46,788 nucleotides of DNA, from positions 1 through 46,788 of the forward strand of contig JBBREH010000006.1 of NCBI GenBank assembly GCA_038203095.1, given 5' to 3'. The stretch's first letter is position 1. Each line of letters opens with the position of its first letter. Below, piece after piece: positions 32,180 to 39,749 of this stretch. The notes beneath the pieces are model-generated. The model had not been told where the DNA came from. It worked only from the letters and a program-made list of their open reading frames with translations, and did no database searches. Made by a program: the position numbers and the translations under genes. This stretch comes from PALSA-1336 sp038203095. Its GTDB lineage: Bacteria; Patescibacteriota; Doudnabacteria; UBA920.

Positions 32180-32258
32180 TGTTCCTAATTCTGGATCCCG
32201 AATATTTTTTTGCAAATAATAAACTCGTTACAAAAAATTCCGGAATGACAAAGTTGTT

Positions 32259-32480
32259 TTAAGCCACTTTTGTCTTCATTTCTTCAAAAGCCTGGGCAAA
32301 AGCTCCAAGCTGGTCTGAAAAAATAGTTACGGTTGCGCGAAACTTTTGGCCGTCTTTTATTCGGCTTTGAGTAATATTTAGGTATTGGTTGCCATTTTTT
32401 GCCGCTTTGACGTCAAAAAAATAAGTTTGGCCTTTGGTTGGAAGCTGTTTTGAGTGGAGCGATGATATCTGTTCCTGCAT
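32259..32480 (-). CDS. PUR-domain (DUF3276-like) nucleic-acid-binding protein
   Basis: A 73-residue protein with a PUR-type half: TYFFDVKAAKNGNQYLNITQSR, then FRATVTIFSDQLGAFAQAFEEM, matching the YFFDVKxTKxGxxYLxITES pattern of Pur-alpha-like DUF3276 proteins. Pur proteins bind single-stranded DNA or RNA as dimers. A bacterial role is not established here. The ATG at 32480 has no clear Shine-Dalgarno. It is near, but opposite to, rpsT, with the region 32180-32258 empty. Confidence 0.75.
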   Translation of the reverse strand: MQEQISSLHSKQLPTKGQTYFFDVKAAKNGNQYLNITQSRIKDGQKFRATVTIFSDQLGAFAQAFEEMKTKVA

Positions 32481-32530
32481 ATATTTTTCGTTTGATTTGT
32501 AATATTGCGACCTTTAATTTTTATAATTAT

Positions 32531-32636
32531 TCCCGGTAGCTACTTCGGGAACTACTATATTTAGAGATCCTTCGCGCAACAATGCCGATTAAGTTCCGCG
32601 CTCAGAGCCTGCCCTGAGCGAAGCGTGAGGGATGAC
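32531..32636. repeat. palindromic intergenic element
   Basis: TCCCG and CGGGA (32531-32550), then AGAGATCCTTCGC, GCTCAG and CTGAGC around 32600-32619, and AAGCGTGAGGGATGACG. Fragments such as GATCCTTCGC and GGGATGAC resemble common bacterial intergenic palindromes. No gene is seen. Confidence 0.45.
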
Positions 32637-32660
32637 GCCACTACTATAATTTATGTGAGG

Positions 32661-33665
32661 TCATTTACGATTTATCAAATTCACAATTAATGTTGTCATA
32701 ACCTGTTTATCATGTGGTTTGCTTTCAGCGACCAAAAGCGCCAAGGCGGCAAGCGCGTTATCGTTAATTTTGCGTTCGCCTTTTTTGTTAATTAAATAAT
32801 TATTTTCTACCAAAAATATTAAAAACAACAAAGAGCCAATTCGTTTATTGCCATCTGCAAAGGGATGGTCTTTAATGCAAAAATATAACAAGTGCGCCGC
32901 TTTTTCTTCCACGGAAGGATACAAATCTTTACCGCTAAAAGTCTGGCCAATACTGCCAAGCACGCCTTTAAACTTTTCGCCGACTTCCTGGCCAAACAAA
33001 GCGCCGGCTTCTTTTTTTACACCCAACCTCTCCTTAAACTTAATAATGGATTTTTTAACATCATTATAATCCAAACTTTTAGACTTTTGCTTACTAAGAT
33101 TCTCTAAGCTTAAATCCCCTTTGTCGTACTTATTTAAAACTGCCCAGGTGTTGGCGTAGTCGGTAATTATTTTCAATAAATCTTTTTCATAGCCCTCGGC
33201 GCGGTGGTTTTCTATAACGCTTTGAAACAACCCGGCAGTTTTTTCCAGCTCCTTCATTTTTACGTCATGATCTTCCTTAAGCCGCTTTTCATTGACCGCA
33301 TAGCCTTTTAACAAGTAATCTCTTAGTCTATTTGTTGCCCAAATACGAAACAGCGTACCGCGCTTGGATTTTACCCGATAGCCAACTGAAATAATAACAT
33401 CAAGATTGTAGTAGTTAATTGGCTTGTCTAAGCCAATTCCGGAATTACCAGAATTGGCTTGCTTAAGAGAGGTTTTTGCTCTTTCCAATTCTTTTTCCTC
33501 ATAGATATGAGAAATATGTTCTGAAATAGTTTTTACATCTTTTTCAAACAACTCGGCCATTTGTGATTGCGAAAGCCAAACTGTTTCTCCATCCATTTGC
33601 ACCTGAATTTCTGGACCAGATGGGTCTTTAAAGATTATAATCTCACCCTTTTTTGTTTCTTCCAT
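32661..33665 (-). CDS. RhuM-like protein fused to a Fic/Doc domain
   Basis: A 334-residue protein. The N-terminal 100 residues match the RhuM/virulence-protein family (VWLSQSQMAELFEKDVKTISEHI, then NYYNLDVIISVGYRVKSKRGTLFRIWATNRL). The C-terminal Fic domain has KIITDYANTW, then HPFADGNKRIGSLLF near residues 265-280: a Doc-type HPFxDGNKR motif with Lys in place of Gly. Fic proteins transfer AMP or phosphate to targets. The ATG at 33665 is chosen since AGGAG lies 4 nt upstream. An in-frame TTG at 33689 precedes it. A shared-motif promoter lies about 160 nt upstream. It could be a toxin without a visible antitoxin. Confidence 0.82.
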   Translation of the reverse strand: MEETKKGEIIIFKDPSGPEIQVQMDGETVWLSQSQMAELFEKDVKTISEHISHIYEEKELERAKTSLKQANSGNSGIGLDKPINYYNLDVIISVGYRVKSKRGTLFRIWATNRLRDYLLKGYAVNEKRLKEDHDVKMKELEKTAGLFQSVIENHRAEGYEKDLLKIITDYANTWAVLNKYDKGDLSLENLSKQKSKSLDYNDVKKSIIKFKERLGVKKEAGALFGQEVGEKFKGVLGSIGQTFSGKDLYPSVEEKAAHLLYFCIKDHPFADGNKRIGSLLFLIFLVENNYLINKKGERKINDNALAALALLVAESKPHDKQVMTTLIVNLINRK

Positions 33666-33683
33666 AAAACTCCTTTTATTTTC

Positions 33684-33709
33684 CGCCAAAGGCAGATCCG
33701 CCTTTGGCG
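33684..33709 (-). promoter_or_regulatory. perfect 10-bp hairpin in the RhuM-Fic leader
   Basis: CGCCAAAGGC (33684-33693) and GCCTTTGGCG (33700-33709) pair with a 6-nt loop. It lies about 12 nt upstream of the Shine-Dalgarno site in the predicted leader, so it might affect ribosome access or be a repeat copy. Similar CCGCC/GGCGG cores occur near 27262. Confidence 0.5.
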
Positions 33710-33831
33710 AAAAGCCAATTGGTTTATTTATAAGCTTTTAAGTGCGTTCCTAAATGGAACTTACTGCCTGGCTAGGTACAATTTTTCAATAACTTGCTTC
33801 TAAAATTTATCGCCGAGTATCTAGTACCAAT

Positions 33832-33867
33832 ATAGTATACTATCGTTCACCTAGTGTCAACCCCATT
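33832..33867 (-). promoter_or_regulatory. shared-motif promoter, copy 4 (RhuM-Fic gene)
   Basis: On the minus strand AATGGGG, TTGACA (33860-33855), a 17-nt spacer with GTGAACGAT, and TACTAT (33837-33832). The spacer matches copy 1 except at its last few bases. The predicted leader is about 160 nt. Confidence 0.7.
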
Positions 33868-33941
33868 AAATGCTAAACAAAATAAAGCTTGCCGGAAATT
33901 ATCCACAAGCAATAACATTATTTTAAGTTTTCCAATTGCAG

Positions 33942-34580
33942 CTACACCAGCCGGTAAACCCATCCAAAAATGTAAGGGATGGGAATAATTGCGTAAATTA
34001 CCAAGGCAATTTCTATGTGCCAGAAGGAAAGCAAAATTGCCAGAGCGTAGCAGGCTACGCCAAAATAACTTAAACGGTCGGCCAACTTGTTCAAGCGCGG
34101 ATCTATGTTTTCCACCACCAACCCTGCGTGCTGGGTGGCATGATTCCACATAAAATAATGAATTAAAACCATAATCATTAAATGCGCCCCGTAAATAATT
34201 ACTGCGGCCTCGTTATCAATAAACCTGCCCAAGAGCGCGGCGGAGAAAGGGAGCAGGGAAACAAACAGCAAATAAAACATATTAAGCCAAATAAGTTTAT
34301 GATCTAGTTTTTTAATAAAACGAAATTCCGTATGATGACCCACCCAAAACATAGCCAGGACAATAAAGGTTAAACCAAAACCAATTATGCGCGGGCTTAA
34401 CTGAAACAGTTGATAATATAAATCCTGCGGGTTGGCTATGCTTACCATATCCGGTAGTTTTATGTCCAAAACCAAAAGCGTCATAGCAATGGCAAAGACC
34501 CCGTCCACCAAAGTTTCCAGGCGGTTCGTTGACACCTCACCCATATCAACCGCGGATTTTTTATGTTGATGATTGTTCAT
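33942..34580 (-). CDS. TMEM175-like (DUF1211) membrane protein
   Basis: A 212-residue membrane protein with six hydrophobic segments, matching the bacterial TMEM175/DUF1211 family of K+ channel-like proteins. The family's signature near the N terminus (RxxxFSDGVFAIxxTLL) appears as RLETLVDGVFAIAMTLLVLDIKLP with LVD in place of FSD, which may matter for selectivity. Bacterial members form tetramers. It is the third gene of polA-methyltransferase-TMEM175, 9 nt past the methyltransferase stop. The last loop holds HATQHAGLVV. Confidence 0.8.
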   Translation of the reverse strand: MNNHQHKKSAVDMGEVSTNRLETLVDGVFAIAMTLLVLDIKLPDMVSIANPQDLYYQLFQLSPRIIGFGLTFIVLAMFWVGHHTEFRFIKKLDHKLIWLNMFYLLFVSLLPFSAALLGRFIDNEAAVIIYGAHLMIMVLIHYFMWNHATQHAGLVVENIDPRLNKLADRLSYFGVACYALAILLSFWHIEIALVIYAIIPIPYIFGWVYRLV

Positions 34581-34589
34581 AAAATAAAA

Positions 34590-35195
34590 TTACTCTTTAA
34601 ATAAAACCAAGCACTCCAAGTAACCGGAACTTTCTTTATTTTTAATAACTTTAAAATTTATAAATTTAATACTGCTCTCTTTTAATTTATTTTTTATTAC
34701 ATCTAAAATAACTTTATTAAAACCCTCCTTCAGCATAGAGGTAGGCAGACTCTTTCCTCCAACATCCATAAAATGCAAAGCAACTCCTCCGGATTTTAAA
34801 GCATCATAAGAATTTTTGATCACAGACCACTGCTGATTCTCCGGGATAAATTTTAAAAGAATATGAGAAAAAATAACGTTATAAGGGGCTTGTGGTAAAG
34901 GCTTCGTACAATCGTGTTTAATAATTCTATTTTCCCCATTCAAATGGTCTGTATTTATATCAAAAGTCGTAAGCTCAAGAGGCTTATACAAAAGTCTTCC
35001 GAATAACTCTTGGTGTCCTTTTACAAAACGCTTATCCGCGCACCCTAATATCGCAATTCTTAAACTATTTTCATTAAATGTAAGGTTGAGTTGTGAAAAA
35101 ACCTGACCAAGCTGATACTCTTTAGCTTGCAATCCATGAAGTATATTTTCCTGGGATAAAGTAACATACCTTTGATGATATTCGAATAAATCCAT
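34590..35195 (-). CDS. class I SAM-dependent methyltransferase-like protein
   Basis: A 201-residue protein with the Rossmann methyltransferase outline: motif I IAILGCADKRF at about residues 47-57, an acidic LTTFDIN at about 77-83, KHDCTKPLPQAPYNVIFSHILLKFIPE (motif IV-like), LKSGGVALHFMDVGG (motif VI-like). Motif I has Gly-Cys-Ala instead of GxGxG, so binding is less certain. Substrate unknown. It starts 15 nt after the polA stop and is co-transcribed with it. Confidence 0.7.
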   Translation of the reverse strand: MDLFEYHQRYVTLSQENILHGLQAKEYQLGQVFSQLNLTFNENSLRIAILGCADKRFVKGHQELFGRLLYKPLELTTFDINTDHLNGENRIIKHDCTKPLPQAPYNVIFSHILLKFIPENQQWSVIKNSYDALKSGGVALHFMDVGGKSLPTSMLKEGFNKVILDVIKNKLKESSIKFINFKVIKNKESSGYLECLVLFKE

Positions 35196-35210
35196 AAAAA
35201 TTAAATTTTA

Positions 35211-38054
35211 CTATTGTATTTCAAGCTTCTCCATCTCTCCCCAATTATCCCCCACTTTGGCCTCTACCTTAACTGGCACTGATAATGTAATTGCGTTTTC
35301 CATTAAAGGAATAAGTTTTTTTGCCCAGAACTCCACCTTGTCATCGGCCACCTCAAAAACTAGCTCATCGTGCACTTGCAAGAGCATCCTTACCTCTATT
35401 CCCTTATCTCTTATCTCTCTAAAAATATTTATCATAGCGACCTTAATCACGTCAGCCGCTAAACTTTGAATGGGAAAATTTACGGCCGCTCGTTCGGTAG
35501 CAGCGCGAATAAAAAACTGAGCAGATTTAATTTCCGGGAATTTACAAATTCTACCAAGCTCGTTGCGCACAAAAACTTCTTCGTTTACTTGCAACTTAAC
35601 CTGCTCAATATACTGCTCTACGGCCGGATAGGCCTCAAAATATCTTTTTATAAAAGCCTTGGCTTCGGCCGGCGAGACTTCGCCAATGCGCGATGAAAGC
35701 CCAAAGGAAGACAACCCATATAAAATACCAAAATTAATAGTTTTAGCATCGCGCCGCATATCTTTGGTAATTTCATTTTTGGCCACACCAAAAATTTCCA
35801 TAGCAGTTTTAGTATGAATGTCTTCGCCATTCTTAAAAACTTCCAGCATTTTTTTGTCTTTGGCCAAATGCGCCACAATCCGCAGTTCAATTTGGGAATA
35901 ATCGATGGATAGTAGTTTAAAGCCTTTTTCCGCCACAAATGCTTGACGCACTTTACTACCAACTCCATCCCCTTTAACAGGAATATTTTGTAGGTTTGGA
36001 TCGGTGGACGATAACCGTCCGGTGGAGGCAATAGTTTGATTATAACTGGTGTGAATACGCCCGGTTTTTTTATTAACCATTTCCGGCAAGGCCAGCAAAT
36101 AAGTGGACTGAAGTTTGCTAATTTCCCGGTAGTCCATAATTTTCTTAATTACCGGATGCTGGCCAAGCATTTTTTCCAGTTCACCAGCGGCCGTAGAAAG
36201 CCCACTCTTATTTTTCTTGTTCATTATGGGAACAAGTTGCATTTTTTCAAACAAGACTTCTTTCATTTGCTTGGGCGAATTAATGTTAAACTCTTCGCCC
36301 GAAAGCCGGTAAATTTCACTCTCTAAATCTTTAATGTCAATTTCCGCCTCACCACTAAGCCTGTTTAAAAATTTTGAATCCAGCTTAATCCCATTAATTT
36401 CCATTTGCGCCAAAACCGGAATAAGCGGCATTTCAATTTCATGAAAAACTTTCTCCAAACCTTCCTGTTTTAATTTTGGCTCAAATAATTCTTTTAACCG
36501 CAAAGTCATATCTACGTCTTCACAACAATACCAGCTGACTTTAGCAGGCTCAACCTTGTCCATTGTAATTTGATTTTTGCCCTTGCCAATTAAATCCTCA
36601 ATTGGCTGCATTTGATAACCCAACTCAGAAAAAGCTAAAGCATCTAAACCATGCTGACGGGAGCCAGCATTTAAAAGATAGGAAGCTATCATTGTGTCAA
36701 AGGCAACAGGCCCAAGTGTAGCGTGCCCATTTATGGGCGATTCTAGTATTTGCAAATCATATTTAATATTGTGGCCGATTTTTTTAACATTTACTGATTC
36801 AATCAGCATTTTTAATTCTGTTGATGACAACACTAAATCGGCCGGCACATAATATGCCTGCCCGGGTTTGGCGCATAAGCCCACACCCACTAATCTTGCG
36901 TCAATCACGTTTAAACTTGTAGTTTCGGTATCAATGGATATTTCTTTGGCAACAGATAATTCTTTAATAAGTTTGTCCAGTTTTTCTGGGGTGTCAATTA
37001 GCTGATAGTCTTGCTTCTTAATATCAGCTCCAACCACCTCCCCCGGCTTAACGCTGGGCTCTCCTCCTTGAATAGGAGGAGAGCTGGTCCCACTCCCCTC
37101 CTTTTCTAGCCCATCATCGAAAAAAGGAGGGGTGGCGTCTGCCTGGGCGGAGGCCGGGGTGGTATTTTTTGGCAATTTATTCAAGAGCGACCTAAACTCC
37201 AATTCCTGAAATAACTTAACCACCTGCTGCAAATGCACGGCATCTAAATTATAAGCCGAAATATTTATTTCCAGTGGCACATTGCAATCAATCTGCGAAA
37301 GCTGGTACGACATCCGCGCTTCTTTTTCCTGGTCTTTTAGCAATTGCAAAACCCGCGGCTTAATTTTATTGCCGATTTTGTCCGCATGAATCACCGCATA
37401 TAAACCATCAAGCGATTTAAATTGCTTTATTAATTCAATCGCGCCCTTTTCTCCAATACCTTTTACTCCGGGAATATTGTCGGAAGGGTCACCTTTAAGT
37501 CCTCGATAGTCCAAAAGCTGGCCAGGTGAAAGTTCATAGCGCTGACGCACGGCTTTGACATCATAAATGACTGTATCGCTAATACCTTTGCGCAGCGTAT
37601 AAACTTTTATGCACGTATTGACGAGTTGCAAAGTATCCAAGTCACCGGTGGTAATAATTATCTCCGCCTCAGGATTTTTTTTATGCAAGTCCATAGCCAA
37701 AGTGCCTAAGCAGTCATCTGCCTCAAAACCCTGCTTTTCAAAAATGGGAATATTTAAAGCGCGCACCACTTCCTTAACGCGGGGAATTTGATTATAAAGC
37801 TCTTGGTCGCCTTTAACCCTGGTAGCTTTATATTCCTTATACTGTTCGTGCCTAAAAGTCGGCCCCGCGAGATCAAAAGTGCAGGCAATATGCGTAGGTT
37901 TAAGGCCTTTAATCGCCCTAAGTAAAATAGAAGTAAACCCATAAACCGCATTTACCTGCTCTCCGGCCTTAGTATTCAACACCGGAATAGCATGATAACC
38001 CCGATGGATAAAAGCGTTGCCGTCTACTAACATGTAACGTTGTTTTATAGCCAT
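35211..38054 (-). CDS. polA: DNA polymerase I
   Basis: A 947-residue polymerase with three domains. 5'-3' exonuclease (1-290): MLVDGNAFIHRGYHA, EADDCLGTLA, TGDLDTLQLV, YRGLKGDPSDNIPGVKGIGEKG. 3'-5' exonuclease (about 350-545): ISIDTETTSL, IGHNIKYDLQ, SWYCCEDVDMTLRL, with acidic residues intact, so proofreading is likely. Polymerase (about 560-947): motif A LLSIDYSQIELR, motif B RRDAKTINFGILYG, motif C LLQVHDELVFEV. Residues about 307-341 are an in-frame palindromic-element insertion. The -10 box TATAAT (38066-38061) is 6 nt from the ATG, so it is probably leaderless. Operon with two downstream genes. Confidence 0.96.
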   Translation of the reverse strand: MAIKQRYMLVDGNAFIHRGYHAIPVLNTKAGEQVNAVYGFTSILLRAIKGLKPTHIACTFDLAGPTFRHEQYKEYKATRVKGDQELYNQIPRVKEVVRALNIPIFEKQGFEADDCLGTLAMDLHKKNPEAEIIITTGDLDTLQLVNTCIKVYTLRKGISDTVIYDVKAVRQRYELSPGQLLDYRGLKGDPSDNIPGVKGIGEKGAIELIKQFKSLDGLYAVIHADKIGNKIKPRVLQLLKDQEKEARMSYQLSQIDCNVPLEINISAYNLDAVHLQQVVKLFQELEFRSLLNKLPKNTTPASAQADATPPFFDDGLEKEGSGTSSPPIQGGEPSVKPGEVVGADIKKQDYQLIDTPEKLDKLIKELSVAKEISIDTETTSLNVIDARLVGVGLCAKPGQAYYVPADLVLSSTELKMLIESVNVKKIGHNIKYDLQILESPINGHATLGPVAFDTMIASYLLNAGSRQHGLDALAFSELGYQMQPIEDLIGKGKNQITMDKVEPAKVSWYCCEDVDMTLRLKELFEPKLKQEGLEKVFHEIEMPLIPVLAQMEINGIKLDSKFLNRLSGEAEIDIKDLESEIYRLSGEEFNINSPKQMKEVLFEKMQLVPIMNKKNKSGLSTAAGELEKMLGQHPVIKKIMDYREISKLQSTYLLALPEMVNKKTGRIHTSYNQTIASTGRLSSTDPNLQNIPVKGDGVGSKVRQAFVAEKGFKLLSIDYSQIELRIVAHLAKDKKMLEVFKNGEDIHTKTAMEIFGVAKNEITKDMRRDAKTINFGILYGLSSFGLSSRIGEVSPAEAKAFIKRYFEAYPAVEQYIEQVKLQVNEEVFVRNELGRICKFPEIKSAQFFIRAATERAAVNFPIQSLAADVIKVAMINIFREIRDKGIEVRMLLQVHDELVFEVADDKVEFWAKKLIPLMENAITLSVPVKVEAKVGDNWGEMEKLEIQ
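37033..37133. repeat. palindromic element, copy C, in frame inside polA
   Basis: ACCACCTCC, a near-perfect CCCGGC/GCTGGG hairpin (37042-37058), a perfect 10-bp CTCTCCTCCT/AGGAGGAGAG hairpin (37059-37083) and an 11-bp CCCCTCCTTTT/AAAAGGAGGGG hairpin (37095-37132). Translated it gives a linker of Pro, Gly, Ser and acidic residues between the exonuclease domains, with no stop. Confidence 0.65.
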
Positions 38055-38118
38055 AGAGATATTATAATAGAAAGTAGCTCAAATTTATAGCAGGATAAAA
38101 ATAGGCTATAATATCTTT
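38055..38118. promoter_or_regulatory. divergent leaderless promoters of polA and the GT-C gene
   Basis: Minus strand TATAATATCTCT then ATG (polA); plus strand TATAATATCTTT then ATG at 38119 (the -10 box is 38107-38112). Both -10 boxes end 6 nt before the start codon and share TATAATATC, also seen before ruvA. Confidence 0.6.
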
Positions 38119-39093
38119 ATGCTCGACAAAAAAATATCTGAAACAAAAATCCGCCAAAACCATCATGTCTTTCTACTGCTAGCGCTAACCTTGCTTTTGG
38201 CGATAAGAGTTTTGCCGGCATTAAAAGCCCCGTTGTCGACTTACGGATATGATTTTGGCTTTTACTATTACGCGGCAAGTCATGCCGCCTGGCACTGGAG
38301 AGATTTTTTGCAGAGTGTTTGGGGCGGGTACAATAGCATAATTTTTTTACTAGGCGCTATAATCCATTTACCGCCGGCTGTGACTTTAAGCGGTAGTTAT
38401 TTTTTGTCAGCAATCTTTTTAGGGGTTACTATTTATTTACTAATGTCCGGCGGAGCGGGATTCGGATCTACCGAAAAAAAGCTTTCATCAATTACCGGAG
38501 TTCTTGCCGTCATCCTCTTAGGTTGCTCCCTCTTTCAAGCCGAACTCTATTCTATGTTTTTGTGGAAAAACGTGGTGGCCTTGCCATTTTTAGTTTTATC
38601 GTTTAAATACTTGATGGATAAAAACTACAAAGCCTTTGCCACCTGCGCCGCTGCCGTCCTGCTACTCCACCGCACCACGGCCATTATTTTAATCTTAACC
38701 TTCAGCCTGTATTTAATTTATGAGCTTATAAAAAACAAGGCCTACAAAATACTGTTGGCACTATTCAGCGGCGCTCTAATTTTAATCGTCACGGCTTTTT
38801 CTTTCTTTAATTTTAAATCTATAATCTTAAATCTAATTTATAACAACAACTACTACGTCCGCACCGGCCTATTTTTGGAAAACCAAAATCTGTTATTACT
38901 TTGGTGGCCAAGTTTAATTCTTGCCATTGCGGGACTAGCTTTATATCTCAAACGCAAGCAACATCCACTACTACCAATTTTTGCCGGCCTCTGCCTGGCG
39001 TGGGTAGTTTTCAAATTTCCTTTTTACCGCCGAATGCTGGTGTATTTAGATTTAACCGTTATTTGCTTTGCTGCTTATTTTTTGGACAAATAA
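38119..39093 (+). CDS. GT-C-like polytopic membrane glycosyltransferase, N-terminal part
   Basis: A 324-residue protein with about nine hydrophobic segments. It resembles GT-C glycosyltransferases or mannosyltransferase-like proteins: after the first helix comes TYGYDFGFYYYAASH with the acidic residue of the first loop, and a long series of helices follows. It stops at TAA (39091-39093). The stretch just after carries a further helix and a soluble C-terminal part in another frame (39111-39527), so the gene may be broken by a frameshift near a run of six T at about 39080-39086. The substrate is not evident; transfer of sugar from lipid-linked donors is the family role. Confidence 0.65.
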   Translation: MLDKKISETKIRQNHHVFLLLALTLLLAIRVLPALKAPLSTYGYDFGFYYYAASHAAWHWRDFLQSVWGGYNSIIFLLGAIIHLPPAVTLSGSYFLSAIFLGVTIYLLMSGGAGFGSTEKKLSSITGVLAVILLGCSLFQAELYSMFLWKNVVALPFLVLSFKYLMDKNYKAFATCAAAVLLLHRTTAIILILTFSLYLIYELIKNKAYKILLALFSGALILIVTAFSFFNFKSIILNLIYNNNYYVRTGLFLENQNLLLLWWPSLILAIAGLALYLKRKQHPLLPIFAGLCLAWVVFKFPFYRRMLVYLDLTVICFAAYFLDK

Positions 39094-39110
39094 ATTATTC
39101 AAGAAAAGTA

Positions 39111-39527
39111 ATGAAAGCCGCACTGGGAATTGTGCTAGTATTTTTAGCCTTTCGGTCATTCCAATTTGTCATGGCAAAATATCCCTATATTAGCGCGACC
39201 GAAATTGCTGAAATAAAGACATTCAATCCACCGCCCGGGTTCATACTCGCTATCTCGGCCGATGACGCCCCCTGGCTGGACGCCTACGCTCAAAATCAAC
39301 GCCTGGGCGCGCCTGGTTTGCTTGAAGACCCTCATACCTACCAGGAGTGGCTAAGCTTCTGGCAGGGGCAAAATCAACGCCAATTTATTGCCCATTACCC
39401 CCGCCCATTGTATTTTTACCAAAGAAGCTGGCATCTGCCAAACCTGGACGTGGGCAAGTGCCTTATGCCTTTAACCCAAAATTTTTCCCAAGTCAATTTT
39501 GAGTGTGTTGAAAAAATTCAGGAATGA
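39111..39527 (+). CDS. C-terminal part of the membrane glycosyltransferase, or separate small gene
   Basis: A 138-residue frame starting MKAALGIVLVFLAFRSFQFVM: one hydrophobic helix, then a soluble stretch (TEIAEIKTFNPPPGFILAISADDAPWLDAYAQNQ) ending FECVEKIQE. It begins 17 nt after the previous stop, in a different frame. The final-helix-plus-soluble-tail architecture is what would be expected after the upstream protein, so I prefer one broken gene of about 470 residues. A real separate gene with AAGAAAAG as a weak ribosome site cannot be ruled out. Confidence 0.5.
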   Translation: MKAALGIVLVFLAFRSFQFVMAKYPYISATEIAEIKTFNPPPGFILAISADDAPWLDAYAQNQRLGAPGLLEDPHTYQEWLSFWQGQNQRQFIAHYPRPLYFYQRSWHLPNLDVGKCLMPLTQNFSQVNFECVEKIQE

Positions 39528-39535
39528 TTAGCTTG

Positions 39536-39673
39536 ATTTATCCAGGCGCCTTCCAGAATACCCCGTAGCTTGCCCAAGCGCCATAAATGGTGTCGGGGCT
39601 TGCTGCGGGGATGAATGGATTTTATAGCCTTCCTGCGGGGTGCTATACCCCGTAGGAAGGTGCCTGGATAAAT
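39536..39673. mobile_element. MITE-like fold-back element
   Basis: Terminal inverted repeats ATTTATCCAGGCGCCTTCC (39536-39554) and its complement with one mismatch (39655-39673). Inside, ATACCCCGTAGC pairs with GCTGCGGGGAT, and CCTTCCTGCGGGGT with ACCCCGTAGGAAGG (39628-39660), so alternative hairpins are possible. No coding. A target-site duplication was not identified. Confidence 0.5.
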
Positions 39674-39681
39674 TAACCCAT

Positions 39682-39721
39682 AAACAAAACTTCGATACTA
39701 CGTAGTATCGAAGTTTTGTTT
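39682..39721. terminator. 40-bp perfect palindrome, bidirectional terminator
   Basis: AAACAAAACTTCGATACTAC followed directly by its exact reverse complement. T-rich ends on both strands and its place between two converging genes (stops at 39527 and 39750) point to a bidirectional terminator. Confidence 0.65.
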
Positions 39722-39749
39722 TAATTCTTTTTTGCCAATTTTTTTAAAC

